Assembly: GCA_016787445.1 (NCBI GenBank)
Contig: JAEUTQ010000038.1
Location: 19,663 to 83,662, forward strand
From: Bacteroidia bacterium
Lineage (GTDB): Bacteria; Bacteroidota; Bacteroidia; B-17B0; Aurantibacillaceae
Reading direction: 5' to 3'
Length of the DNA: 64,000 nucleotides
Shown: positions 1-8,418 of the stretch, in pieces
Layout: each line of letters opens with the position of its first letter
How positions within the stretch are numbered: the first letter of the stretch is position 1
Notes under the pieces: generated by a model
Told to the model about the DNA's origin: nothing
Database searches by the model: none
Seen by the model: the letters and a program-made list of their open reading frames with translations, nothing else
Translations under genes and position numbers: made by a program

Positions 1-3000
1 AACACATCACTGATGATAATTCCGTCTGCTTTTGGAAATTCAAAAACCGTTACATCTGCTGTTTCGAAATTTACCTTTTCGGATCTGTGTACACAATTCG
101 CTGCAACAGCAATTTTATCTTCGTCGTAATCCAATCCCAAAATTTCGCGGTGCTTACTCTTATACATCAGCATGTATGGCAAAAATCCATAGCCACAACC
201 AACATCAATTATTTTTCCTTGCTTTGGCATTAGGCTCTCAAACAATTTATAATTTCCTTCCAGGGCAGTTTTAATACGGCAATACCATTCGAGAACCGGA
301 CCCTTATAAATATAATTATTAATTAATCGTGAGCGGAAATACTCCACCGGCTCACACGTTTCCCGCATCTTATCATATTCAACACGCATATAATTGCAAA
401 TACTTTTCGTTCTTTCCTGATAAGTATTGCCGAATGTTTTATTCTCTGGCGTTATGCGAGGCAGATACTTCACTGTTAAAGCCCCGTCTTTAAAATGAAA
501 ATCTTTCTTCGTGACAGCATCACCGGCACCATGTAACAACATCGGTAAAATATCTAATTGCAATTTTTCCGCGAGTAAAAATGCGCCTTTGTGAAAACGA
601 TGAATTTCCCCATCAACACTTCTTGTTCCTTCAGGGAAAATTAAAATCGAGTAACCATCCTTTACCATGGCTTCTAACTTCTCCAAACTATTTTCATAGC
701 CAGCGGAAGCCGGATAATAATCTGCCATCTTTACAATCCATCCGTAAAATGGAGAATTATAAACCCAATCGTTTGTAAAAGCAATAATTTTAGGATACAA
801 CTGCAGCGTTAATGCTAAATCAATATGCGATTGATGATTGGCAATAATTAACGCCGGCTTAGAAAAATCTTCTTTGTTTTCATTGATAATCTTCTTTTTT
901 ACATTAAAGAAAATACCCAGAACGGCTCTGAATGTATAGGCAATCACATAATGAAATGCGAGCTTGCGCTTCTTCTTTCCGGCCGGATATATGGTGATGA
1001 TTAATAATCCTAATAAAGTTAATATGGATGAAAAAATAGTGAACATTACAAAACCAAAAAAGGTAATAAGTAAGTATTTTAATGTGTAAGGCTGTAAACC
1101 GCGATAGCGTCGGTTCAACACTAACCAATTAAAAAGAAAAGGTTGTATAACGAAGGATACCAAAACAACGCAAATCATTCCTAGAATAGTAATGAGCGCA
1201 ATGGACTGCAAGGCCGGATGTTTCGCGAAAATCATTACACCAATTCCAATCACTGTTGTTAAGGCAGAAAGTAAAATGGAGGTTTTGTAACTGCTTAAGT
1301 TTTTCTTTCCGTATTTATATTCGGTGAGCAAACCATCCATAATAAAAATGGAATAATCGTCGCCCAAACCAAAAATAAAGGTGGATATAATAATATTGAT
1401 GACATTGAATTTAATTCCCAAAATCCCCATTAAACCTAAAATCCACAGCCACGAAATAAACATTGGCATAAAATTGATAATCGCTAATTCTAATCGTCCG
1501 TGTGATAAAAGCATGAAGCCAAATACCAAAATGGAAGTAATCCAAAGTATGGTTGAAAAATCAGAACTGATAACATCTACAAATTGCGAAGTAAGGTGTT
1601 GACGATCGAATACAATAATGTTTTCATTATCCTTAAATAATTCGTACAACTTTTCTTTTTTCTCAGCATCTACCTTTACGTGCGTCAAAACGGTTGGCTT
1701 GCCTTTCACAACGGAAACATATTCTGACAAGAGATTCTTTTTTATAGAATCCAAATCTTCTTGCGGGATTTCCTTAAAATCAGACTTCATTAAATCGTAA
1801 AACGACTGAAATGCCTCGGGTTTAAACTTGTAATTTGCTCCGTATGTAATAATGTGTTGCTTTAAGCTATCCTTTGTTTCATTGGTAAAAAAAGCATTCC
1901 ATTTACTTAATCTCTCTTCCTGCGTTTTTTGAGAAGGAAATATAGAAGCGATTGAACTTACCCGCTTAATCTCATTGTTCTGCTTTAAAGAATCTAACTG
2001 CGTGTAAATTTTATCGTTCAAACTTACAGCTTCCTGTAAGGTATTCCCGCTTGCAAAAATATATACCGAACGAGCAGCAAAATTATTTACTTCATCCAGA
2101 TGCTTCTCTGCTAATCGCGTTTCCTCATCCATGTAACTCATCTTGTTCATGTCACTCTCGAAACCAACATTGGAAGCGAAGAAACTGAGTGTTATTGTGA
2201 TAATGAGCGCGGCCAGTGCAACCAATTTATTTTTATCGGGACGATAGCTCACTAATTTATCTAACCAGGAATCGTGATGAACCACTTCCTCCTTTTCCTT
2301 TTTAAACGATAATTTCAATAAATGAGGTAAAACCAAAACCGAAAACAGCAGAGCTCCTATTAAACAAAAGCCTGCGAATTGTCCGAAATCATGTAAAGCT
2401 TCACTCTTGGTAAAAACCAAACTAAAAAATGCGCCTACTGTTGTTGTACACCCGATGAGCATTGGAACAGTCAAATCAGCAATTACTTCCTTTACATCTC
2501 GAACGTGTTTGTAATGTGTAAAGAAGTGTAAGCTGTAATTGATGGCAATTCCTAACACCGCTGCACCTGCTGCTACTGCAATGGCTGATACAACGCCTTT
2601 AAATAAAAACAACATGGCCAGTGAAAACGCCATGCCAAACCCAACCGGTAAAAAAATAAATACAATTGGAAAAGGATTTTTAAAGTACAAACCTATAAGC
2701 AAGGAAATCAAAATAACCGTAATCGTCGTTGTAAGAATTGTATCCTTTCTCAATTGCTCGGCATTTCCTAATGAAACCATACAGGCTCCAAATGGCTCTA
2801 CTTTTATTTCCGCATTGCTATATCTTTTTGCTAAAGATTTTACTGTATCTATTAACGGCTTGTTCTTCGCTGTTTCTGTTGCAGCATAAGCCGGTGTTAC
2901 AAACATTAGTAAATGCTTATGGTCCTTTGTTACGATGGCGCCATCATGCGTTTCAAAATTTTCATCCAGCTGAATGTTGTTGATTTTTTTTAAAGCGAGC

Positions 3001-3539
3001 GGAACAATGTTTAAGGGGTCGCGGCGGATGTATTTAGAAAGGACAATGCCACTGGGACTTAATAAAGCTTCATAATCACGTTTTAGTGTGTAATCAACAC
3101 TGTCTTTGCTGATTAGTCCGCTTAATCTCTCATAATCGCTTTCGTTCAAATAAAAAGGCAAGTTGCGATAGAAAATATCATAAACACCCTGCATGGTGTT
3201 ATCAGAAACCTTATAGGTAATGCCTGCATAAGCAGTATCCGGTAATTGATTAAGAATAGAATCGTAAACCGCATCGGCAGATTCAATGATTTTATCAATT
3301 TTATCACCTGATTCTGAATAAAAATGCAGAACTAATTTATCTTTTGATTTTAAATTACTGAGAATCGAATTGATGTTAGCCGTGTTTTTATCTTTGGGAA
3401 CGAAGCGCGTGATATCTTCTTCTAACTTAATTTTTGAAGCATAAAAACCAAGGACGCCACAGACAGCCAAAACCAAAAGCGTAAAAAACAACTTACGTTT
3501 GTTGAAAAAAAGATAAACCAGATAGGGCCAATTCTGCAT
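1..3539 (-). CDS. Trifunctional MMPL transporter / lysophospholipid acyltransferase / SAM methyltransferase (3'-truncated)
   Basis: Open on the minus strand from ATG at 3539 to the left edge without a stop; about 1179 residues are visible and the C-terminus is missing. Residues 1-800 form an RND/MMPL-type permease: one N-terminal membrane segment, a large periplasmic loop, a helix bundle near 230-370, then the same plan again with a GLGDDYSIF-type membrane motif. A PlsC-like acyltransferase follows, with NHQSHID (HX4D) near residue 901 and EGTRS near 969. A class I methyltransferase begins with DVGCGYG near 1111. I checked that all three motifs lie in one frame, so this is a fusion and not neighbouring genes. 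This three-part architecture is known in Bacteroidota; the substrate is not established, and export plus modification of a membrane lipid or pigment precursor is inference. Confidence 0.85.
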   Translation of the reverse strand, partial: MQNWPYLVYLFFNKRKLFFTLLVLAVCGVLGFYASKIKLEEDITRFVPKDKNTANINSILSNLKSKDKLVLHFYSESGDKIDKIIESADAVYDSILNQLPDTAYAGITYKVSDNTMQGVYDIFYRNLPFYLNESDYERLSGLISKDSVDYTLKRDYEALLSPSGIVLSKYIRRDPLNIVPLALKKINNIQLDENFETHDGAIVTKDHKHLLMFVTPAYAATETAKNKPLIDTVKSLAKRYSNAEIKVEPFGACMVSLGNAEQLRKDTILTTTITVILISLLIGLYFKNPFPIVFIFLPVGFGMAFSLAMLFLFKGVVSAIAVAAGAAVLGIAINYSLHFFTHYKHVRDVKEVIADLTVPMLIGCTTTVGAFFSLVFTKSEALHDFGQFAGFCLIGALLFSVLVLPHLLKLSFKKEKEEVVHHDSWLDKLVSYRPDKNKLVALAALIITITLSFFASNVGFESDMNKMSYMDEETRLAEKHLDEVNNFAARSVYIFASGNTLQEAVSLNDKIYTQLDSLKQNNEIKRVSSIASIFPSQKTQEERLSKWNAFFTNETKDSLKQHIITYGANYKFKPEAFQSFYDLMKSDFKEIPQEDLDSIKKNLLSEYVSVVKGKPTVLTHVKVDAEKKEKLYELFKDNENIIVFDRQHLTSQFVDVISSDFSTILWITSILVFGFMLLSHGRLELAIINFMPMFISWLWILGLMGILGIKFNVINIIISTFIFGLGDDYSIFIMDGLLTEYKYGKKNLSSYKTSILLSALTTVIGIGVMIFAKHPALQSIALITILGMICVVLVSFVIQPFLFNWLVLNRRYRGLQPYTLKYLLITFFGFVMFTIFSSILTLLGLLIITIYPAGKKKRKLAFHYVIAYTFRAVLGIFFNVKKKIINENKEDFSKPALIIANHQSHIDLALTLQLYPKIIAFTNDWVYNSPFYGWIVKMADYYPASAGYENSLEKLEAMVKDGYSILIFPEGTRSVDGEIHRFHKGAFLLAEKLQLDILPMLLHGAGDAVTKKDFHFKDGALTVKYLPRITPENKTFGNTYQERTKSICNYMRVEYDKMRETCEPVEYFRSRLINNYIYKGPVLEWYCRIKTALEGNYKLFESLMPKQGKIIDVGCGYGFLPYMLMYKSKHREILGLDYDEDKIAVAANCVHRSEKVNFETADVTVFEFPKADGIIISDV

Positions 3540-3575
3540 TGTGCAAAAATAACAATTATGGCCTATTAGAGAAAA

Positions 3576-4649
3576 TTACATACCAACACCAAGACTGATT
3601 CCGCCCTTCTGAGCCTCTTCCAAATCAAACAAATCAATAGCATGCCGTTTCGGCTTTTTGATATAACGGTTCTGGTCATTGAAATCAGGCTCCTTACCAA
3701 TAAGCAATACACGATAAAGCTCCTTAATATATGGCTTTCGTTTTAATACTGAAGGGTACAAAAAGTAATTATGTTCCCGATCTAAAACCCTGCTAAAGTT
3801 TAAATAAAGTGCATTTTTAGCATAAGGTTTACGAGGCCGTTCTCCTAACTGACGTTTAAAGCCAGAAATAATTTTTGCTCCATTTAAGGTACGGTCGCGG
3901 TTATTGCGTGTAATATATAAATGTTGCTGTATACTTATTTTCTCTACCCATACACGATGCTTCTTTTGTGGCACACAGGAAGAATTCATGATGATGCTAT
4001 TAAACAAGGTGTCTTTTACGGTAATCTGATTGCCTTTGACCGCATGCATCATTAAGAGATTTCCCATACTGTGCATGAGTAAGGACAAGGTCTTAAAAGT
4101 TTGCGGCTGATTATTCTTTAAAGTGCTTAATTCACTCAGAAATTGCGAGAAATAAGGAGCTAACGTTTCACTTTCTTTTAATGTGAGCTTATAATTTTTA
4201 CCGCTTTTCATGGCAGGACGATAGGTTGGCCAATCGAACATAATGATATGATATCCGTACTGCCGGCTAAATAAAGTGGCTCTATCTAAAGCCGTAAGAA
4301 AGGTTCTTCCAAATCCCTCTACAAAGGTTACCGCATGCAAACTATCTTCACCGTTTAAACACTCCTGAAGACTTTTCTTTGGCACAGCTCTCCATTTATC
4401 ACCGTTAAAATAAATATTGAAATATTTAATATTTACATTCTTATCGCAATCATAACCCATGAAAATTTTCTCATCCTCCGAACAGCTTCGTACAGACGCG
4501 AAAGTAATGCAGGTATCATCCTTTGTGGGGATATAATCCTTTTCGAGCTTTACGTTTTCCCAATCGCTTTTAAAGAAGTAGGCATTGTGTTGTGAACACA
4601 GTGCTTTCGTTAAGAAAACTAAGAATAAAATTACTTTAAAAGGTTTCAC
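3576..4649 (-). CDS. Secreted alpha/beta-hydrolase fold protein, DUF900-like
   Basis: 357 residues with an N-terminal signal peptide (MKPFKVILFLVFLTKALCSQ) and a likely GTG start at 4649; no ATG sits at a comparable place. The centre carries LMHSMGNLLM, a nucleophile-elbow motif with Ser between His and Met-Gly, preceded by a strand reading IIMFDWPTYRPA, as in the DUF900-type alpha/beta hydrolases. The C-terminal third has a His-containing segment (REHNYFLYPS) that could supply the catalytic histidine. It probably acts in the periplasm or at the outer membrane on an ester substrate that cannot be named from sequence. It lies 33 bases downstream of pth on the same strand and may be co-transcribed. 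Confidence 0.6.
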   Translation of the reverse strand: MKPFKVILFLVFLTKALCSQHNAYFFKSDWENVKLEKDYIPTKDDTCITFASVRSCSEDEKIFMGYDCDKNVNIKYFNIYFNGDKWRAVPKKSLQECLNGEDSLHAVTFVEGFGRTFLTALDRATLFSRQYGYHIIMFDWPTYRPAMKSGKNYKLTLKESETLAPYFSQFLSELSTLKNNQPQTFKTLSLLMHSMGNLLMMHAVKGNQITVKDTLFNSIIMNSSCVPQKKHRVWVEKISIQQHLYITRNNRDRTLNGAKIISGFKRQLGERPRKPYAKNALYLNFSRVLDREHNYFLYPSVLKRKPYIKELYRVLLIGKEPDFNDQNRYIKKPKRHAIDLFDLEEAQKGGISLGVGM

Positions 4650-4682
4650 GAGGGTTTAACAGTTCAAATAAAATTATGTTCA

Positions 4683-5249
4683 CTATTTGGTGTTATAATC
4701 ATTCATGCAGCGTTGAAGTCCGGCAAATGCAAAGGCTTTAATTGCATCTGAAGCAATTTTAATTCGCTCGTTCAACGTTTTCTTCTCCTCATCGTTCCAC
4801 TTTCCCAACACATAATTAACCTGATAACCCTTTCCGAATTCGTTACCAATTCCAAATCGTAAACGCGGATAGCTTGAAGTATTTAAAGTTTCCTGAATGT
4901 TTTTTAATCCGTTATGGCCTCCGTCACTTCCTTTTGGTCCGATACGGATTTTACCAAATGGAAGTGCCAGTTCATCCACGATTACCATCATGTTTTCGAT
5001 CGGAATTTTTTCGGCTTGCAACCAATAATTAACCGCCTTACCACTTAAATTCATATAGGTAGTTGGTTTAATGAGCACCAAAGTTTTTCCTTTAAATTTC
5101 ATTTCAGCTACGTAAGCATGGCGATCGTTGACAAATTTCACGCCCGCTTCATTTGCCATGAACTCTACCACATCAAAACCAATATTATGACGGGTGTGCT
5201 CATAATCCTCACCAATATTTCCTAATCCAACTATTAAAAATTTCGACAT
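4683..5249 (-). CDS. pth: Peptidyl-tRNA hydrolase
   Basis: 188 residues, the usual size. Pth releases peptides from prematurely dropped peptidyl-tRNA in the cytoplasm. The N-terminus has VGLGNIGEDYEHTRHNIGF, with Asn11 and the catalytic His21; KPTTYMNLSG and the DELALPFGKIRIGPKG / GGHNGLKN block follow, all at the expected spacing. The start ATG at 5249 lies 2 bases after the mqnD stop, so translation is probably coupled to the mqnB-mqnD pair. Ile12 replaces the more usual Pro of the VGLGNPG motif, which is conservative. Assignment is secure. Confidence 0.96.
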   Translation of the reverse strand: MSKFLIVGLGNIGEDYEHTRHNIGFDVVEFMANEAGVKFVNDRHAYVAEMKFKGKTLVLIKPTTYMNLSGKAVNYWLQAEKIPIENMMVIVDELALPFGKIRIGPKGSDGGHNGLKNIQETLNTSSYPRLRFGIGNEFGKGYQVNYVLGKWNDEEKKTLNERIKIASDAIKAFAFAGLQRCMNDYNTK

Positions 5250-5251
5250 GT

Positions 5252-6124
5252 TTAATCAATCATTATAGGTTCTGTAATTGAAGTAATCAGTTTTTTTTCC
5301 TTTGCTTTGTTTATCATTAAGCCAATCGCTTCCGTTCCTTTGTTCCCCAAATCTATTGAAAATTCGTTAACATATAAATCGATATGCTTTTTCATGACCT
5401 CCTCACTCATTTCCTGAGCATGACAGCGCACATAAGGCATTACATCTTGTGTGTTGGCAAAGGCATACAAAACACTTTTTTGAATGCAACGGTTTATTTT
5501 TTGAAGAAGCTCTTTGTCAAATTTTCTTTTTGCAACAATTCCTCCTAAAGGAATCGGGGCATGAATTAATCCATCCCAAAATTCGCCTAAATCCATTATC
5601 TTCTGCAAACCTTTTTGCTCATAAGTAAACCGACTTTCATGAATAATTAATCCGGCGTCAACTTTTCCATCCAAAACCGCTTGTTCAATATCGCTAAACA
5701 ATAACTCCACTTTGTTTTTTGCCTGAGGTAAGGCCAAAGACAATAAAAAATTCGCAGTTGTATTTTTGCCCGGAATCGCGATAGACAATTCTGTATTGGG
5801 AGTTGGGAATTCTGTGTTATTGTTAAGCTGATCTCTCAATCTACGAACTACCAACTCCGAACTACCAACTAATAATGGTCCGCAATTAAAACCCAAGGCA
5901 CTGCCGCTACGAAGCAAAATATAATTTTGCATAGCGTATAAATAAGCGTGAAAGCTGAGTTTCGTAATATCCAATTCGCCTTTTAACGCACGTTGATTTA
6001 AGGCCTCTACATCCTCCAGTACTACCTCAAACTCCAAACCTTCCGTATCGATTTTATGATGCACCATGGCATCAAAAATGAAACAATCATTCGGACAGGG
6101 AGAAAAACCTAAACTTAATTTCAT
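5252..6124 (-). CDS. mqnD: 1,4-dihydroxy-6-naphthoate synthase (futalosine pathway)
   Basis: 290 residues. MqnD converts cyclic dehypoxanthine futalosine to 1,4-dihydroxy-6-naphthoate in menaquinone synthesis. Family signatures are present: SPCPNDCFIF at the N-terminus, KLSFHAYLY, GFNCGPLLVG, IPGKNTTANF, IHESRFTYE and PIPLGGI. The fold is a periplasmic-binding-protein-like two-lobe enzyme. Between GPLLVGSSEL and IPGKNTTANF there is an extra stretch of about 20 residues (VVRRLRDQ... to ...TPNTELS) that the family normally lacks; its DNA is an inverted-repeat element (listed separately). The reading frame stays open through it. The gene follows mqnB after a single base. Function with the insertion is likely but not proven. 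Confidence 0.92.
   Translation of the reverse strand: MKLSLGFSPCPNDCFIFDAMVHHKIDTEGLEFEVVLEDVEALNQRALKGELDITKLSFHAYLYAMQNYILLRSGSALGFNCGPLLVGSSELVVRRLRDQLNNNTEFPTPNTELSIAIPGKNTTANFLLSLALPQAKNKVELLFSDIEQAVLDGKVDAGLIIHESRFTYEQKGLQKIMDLGEFWDGLIHAPIPLGGIVAKRKFDKELLQKINRCIQKSVLYAFANTQDVMPYVRCHAQEMSEEVMKKHIDLYVNEFSIDLGNKGTEAIGLMINKAKEKKLITSITEPIMID
5787..5870. repeat. Short inverted-repeat element inserted in frame in mqnD
   Basis: The arm at 5796-5812 (ttgggagttgggaattc) matches the reverse complement of 5845-5861 at 14 of 17 positions. The second arm also contains a 12-base direct repeat, gaactaccaact, at 5845-5856 and 5859-5870. The codons give residues of the TEFPTPNTELS type, foreign to the flanking enzyme core. 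The layout suggests a small hairpin-forming interspersed element that entered mqnD without breaking the frame. No second copy was noticed elsewhere in this window. Confidence 0.6.
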
Positions 6125-6125
6125 G

Positions 6126-6779
6126 TTACAAACTTTGAATGAATTCTAAGGCCACCGCATTAAGGTTCTTAATCGCTGTAGGAATATCCCATTTACTCTT
6201 ATCTCTTTTTTCTACGTAATTAGAAATGGCGCGCAATTGAATGAAATCAGCAGATAAACGGGAGGCTGCCTTCATAAAAGCTGCACCTTCCATGCTCTCT
6301 ATATCGGGGTTGAATAATTTTATTGTCTTATCAATACTCTTTTCATTCCCGTGAACCTTATTCACCGTTATGGATTTTACAATTCTTAATCGTGACAAGT
6401 GAATATTGTTAAGATTCGATTCATTTACATAAGAATTGGCACCCCCTAAATTTAAATCCGGATATTTAATAAAATCATCTCCGTCTTCGGCGCCCATTTC
6501 AGATAGTGTGTCTGCCGTTACATTTACAACTTCACCCAGCTTAATAGTTCGGTTAAATGCACCGGCAATTCCCAAATTAATGACATAATCAAAGGCATTA
6601 TGAGAATATCTTCCCATATAAAATGCAGTATTTACCATCCCCACTCCGGTTATTAAAGCTGAAATATCATCTCCGCTCTCAGCCATAAACAAACCCTCGC
6701 CTACAACATTTATGTTATAATAGTTTAGGATAGGTTCCACCTCTGCTTTGGTAGCGGCAACTATGAGAATTTTTGGCAT
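6126..6779 (-). CDS. mqnB: Futalosine hydrolase
   Basis: 217 residues of the nucleoside phosphorylase/MTA-SAH nucleosidase fold. MqnB removes hypoxanthine from futalosine to give dehypoxanthine futalosine. Visible signatures are the N-terminal ILIVAATKAEVEPIL, GVGMVNTAFYMGR, INLGIAGAFN, and near the C-terminus IESMEGAAFM (the purine-contacting Glu-Met-Glu region) followed by QLRAISNYVEKRDKSKW, characteristic of MqnB rather than MtnN. It is adjacent to mqnD, which independently supports the pathway call. mqnA, mqnC and mqnE are not in the window. The 35-base gap to queD holds facing promoter-like elements. Confidence 0.93.
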   Translation of the reverse strand: MPKILIVAATKAEVEPILNYYNINVVGEGLFMAESGDDISALITGVGMVNTAFYMGRYSHNAFDYVINLGIAGAFNRTIKLGEVVNVTADTLSEMGAEDGDDFIKYPDLNLGGANSYVNESNLNNIHLSRLRIVKSITVNKVHGNEKSIDKTIKLFNPDIESMEGAAFMKAASRLSADFIQLRAISNYVEKRDKSKWDIPTAIKNLNAVALEFIQSL

Positions 6780-6802
6780 ACGGTAAAGTTAAGTATAATA
6801 CG

Positions 6803-6810
6803 TAAATTTG
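6803..6810 (+). promoter_or_regulatory. Candidate -7 promoter element (TAAATTTG) before queD
   Basis: TAAATTTG matches the Bacteroidota -7 consensus TAnnTTTG and ends only 4 bases before the queD ATG at 6815, implying a leaderless or nearly leaderless mRNA. No clear TTTG -33 element sits at normal spacing. On the opposite strand, taaagtta at 6784-6791 reads TAACTTTA (7 of 8) just before the mqnB start. Assignment is by motif only. Confidence 0.4.
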
Positions 6811-6814
6811 CAGC

Positions 6815-7231
6815 ATGATTTACATTACCCGCAAGGAGCACTTCAACGCGGCTCATAAACTATACAATTCGAACTGGACCGAAGCTCAGAATTATGAAGT
6901 ATTTGGTAAATGCGCCAATAAAAACTGGCACGGTCATAATTATGAATTAGAAGTCACCATTAAAGGTGAAGTGAACAAAGAGACCGGCTTTGTTGTTAAT
7001 TTGAAAGATTTGGGTGATTTAATAAAAGTAGATATTACGGAATTATTGGATCACAAAAATTTAAATATGGATGTGGAAGGATTGTTAAATACATTACCTT
7101 CTACCGAAAATTTGGCTATTTTTATTTGGGATATTTTAAAACCTAAAATAGCACTAATGGGTGCCGAGTTACATTGTGTAAAATTACGCGAAACAGAAAA
7201 CAATTACGTAGAATATTTTGGAGGTAAATAA
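6815..7231 (+). CDS. queD: 6-carboxy-5,6,7,8-tetrahydropterin synthase / 6-pyruvoyl-tetrahydropterin synthase family
   Basis: 138 residues of the PTPS/QueD family, acting on 7,8-dihydroneopterin triphosphate, the product of the next gene. The zinc ligands are His14 (FNAAH), His39 and His41 (WHGHNY); Cys33 ([11 protein letters not shown]) is at the catalytic-cysteine position. A conserved LDHKNLN block and C-terminal [11 protein letters not shown] complete the T-fold signature. The stop overlaps the folE start by one base (TAATG), so the two are translationally coupled. Pairing with folE supports a pterin or queuosine precursor role. QueD versus a true PTPS cannot be decided without other queuosine genes, none of which are here. 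Confidence 0.85.
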   Translation: MIYITRKEHFNAAHKLYNSNWTEAQNYEVFGKCANKNWHGHNYELEVTIKGEVNKETGFVVNLKDLGDLIKVDITELLDHKNLNMDVEGLLNTLPSTENLAIFIWDILKPKIALMGAELHCVKLRETENNYVEYFGGK

Positions 7232-7857
7232 TGCTTAACGAAGAATTTGAATTAGATGCAACAGGATATAAAAAGGTAGATCAGTATAACGATAAACTGA
7301 TTGATTCTATTTCCGATATGTACAAAAACATTCTGAGCGATGTAGGTGAAGATTCTACACGTGAAGGTTTATTAAAAACACCGGTTCGCGCGGCGAAGGC
7401 CATGCAATATTTAACCCATGGTTATGATTTAAATCCTGCAGAGATTTTACGCTCAGCCATGTTTAAAGAAGATTACAGTCAGATGGTGATTGTAAAAGAT
7501 ATTGAAGTGTATAGTTTATGTGAGCATCATTTGTTACCATTCTTCGGTAAAGTACATATTGCCTATATACCAAACGGACATATTGTTGGGTTAAGTAAAT
7601 TACCGCGAGTAGTTGATGCATTTGCACGTCGCTTGCAGGTACAGGAACGCTTAACTAACGAAATTCGCGATTGCATTCAGGATACTTTAAAACCTTTGGG
7701 TGTAGCCGTAGTAATGGAGTGCAGTCACTTGTGCATGCAAATGCGCGGTGTACAAAAACAAAACAGTGTTACCACCACTTCTGCTTTTACGGGTGAATTT
7801 TTAAAGGATACCACGCGTAAAGAATTTATCAGTTTAATTGGTTCGGTATTACACTAA
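7231..7857 (+). CDS. folE: GTP cyclohydrolase I
   Basis: 208 residues. FolE converts GTP to 7,8-dihydroneopterin triphosphate, the entry to folate, pterin and queuosine synthesis. The zinc site is visible as Cys97 in [10 protein letters not shown] and the cysteine of [11 protein letters not shown]; active-site histidines are His99-His100. [20 protein letters not shown] and the [11 protein letters not shown]-terminal block are typical. The start overlaps the queD stop (TAATG). The stop at 7855-7857 abuts the convergent haemoglobin stop with no base between. Secure assignment. Confidence 0.96.
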   Translation: MLNEEFELDATGYKKVDQYNDKLIDSISDMYKNILSDVGEDSTREGLLKTPVRAAKAMQYLTHGYDLNPAEILRSAMFKEDYSQMVIVKDIEVYSLCEHHLLPFFGKVHIAYIPNGHIVGLSKLPRVVDAFARRLQVQERLTNEIRDCIQDTLKPLGVAVVMECSHLCMQMRGVQKQNSVTTTSAFTGEFLKDTTRKEFISLIGSVLH

Positions 7858-8223
7858 TCAGATTCTACCCATCTGCTTTAGTTTCATTTCAAAGGTGTAA
7901 GCAATGGTTTGTGCGCGTTGTTTGGCTAAATCTGCTTTCTCGCCTTCAAATAAATCGTCTACCGTTTTCATGAAGTGATGTAGCCAGATGGCGAAATGCT
8001 CTTGCTTGATATCGAGATGAAGATGCTTTTCGAACACGTTGGTTTTATATCCTTCCTCATCCAATAAAACAAAACTCCAAAACGCAATCATATGAGGCAT
8101 ATGCGCTTCAAAATCAGTATGCGCAAATACAGGATTTATGGTTTCGTTGGTAAGTAATGATCCGTAAAAAGTCCGCATCATTAACTCAATATCCTCTTTA
8201 TTTCTAATATCATGCTTGGTCAT
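7858..8223 (-). CDS. Group III truncated haemoglobin
   Basis: 121 residues matching the trHbP (group III) globin pattern: an N-terminal FYGSLLTNETINPVF helix, then the HLHLDIKQEHFAIWLHHF region containing the proximal histidine, and the TVDDLFEGEKADLAKQRA segment typical of this group. These are small cytoplasmic haem proteins linked in other bacteria to oxygen or nitric-oxide handling; the physiological role here is unknown. It stands alone, convergent with folE. Upstream, GAAATTTG (7 of 8 to TAnnTTTG) lies 7 bases before the ATG, suggesting a short leader. Confidence 0.85.
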   Translation of the reverse strand: MTKHDIRNKEDIELMMRTFYGSLLTNETINPVFAHTDFEAHMPHMIAFWSFVLLDEEGYKTNVFEKHLHLDIKQEHFAIWLHHFMKTVDDLFEGEKADLAKQRAQTIAYTFEMKLKQMGRI

Positions 8224-8418
8224 ACGACATCAAATTTCACTTATTTTTTGCAATCATCAAAAAAGCCTCTACATTTGTTGCATCAAAATGACATTTAACA
8301 CAAATATTATTCTCATTAATAGCATTACGCCGAATTATTCCATTATGGCGTTCTGTGTGTGTTAATCTATTGTCCTTTTTCTTTTAATCATTTTACAAAC
8401 CCCTAAAAATCCATTCAC

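Noticed and set aside
581..2983. Short plus-strand frames opposite the MMPL gene
   Set aside because: They lie opposite a continuous minus-strand frame with clear domain motifs.
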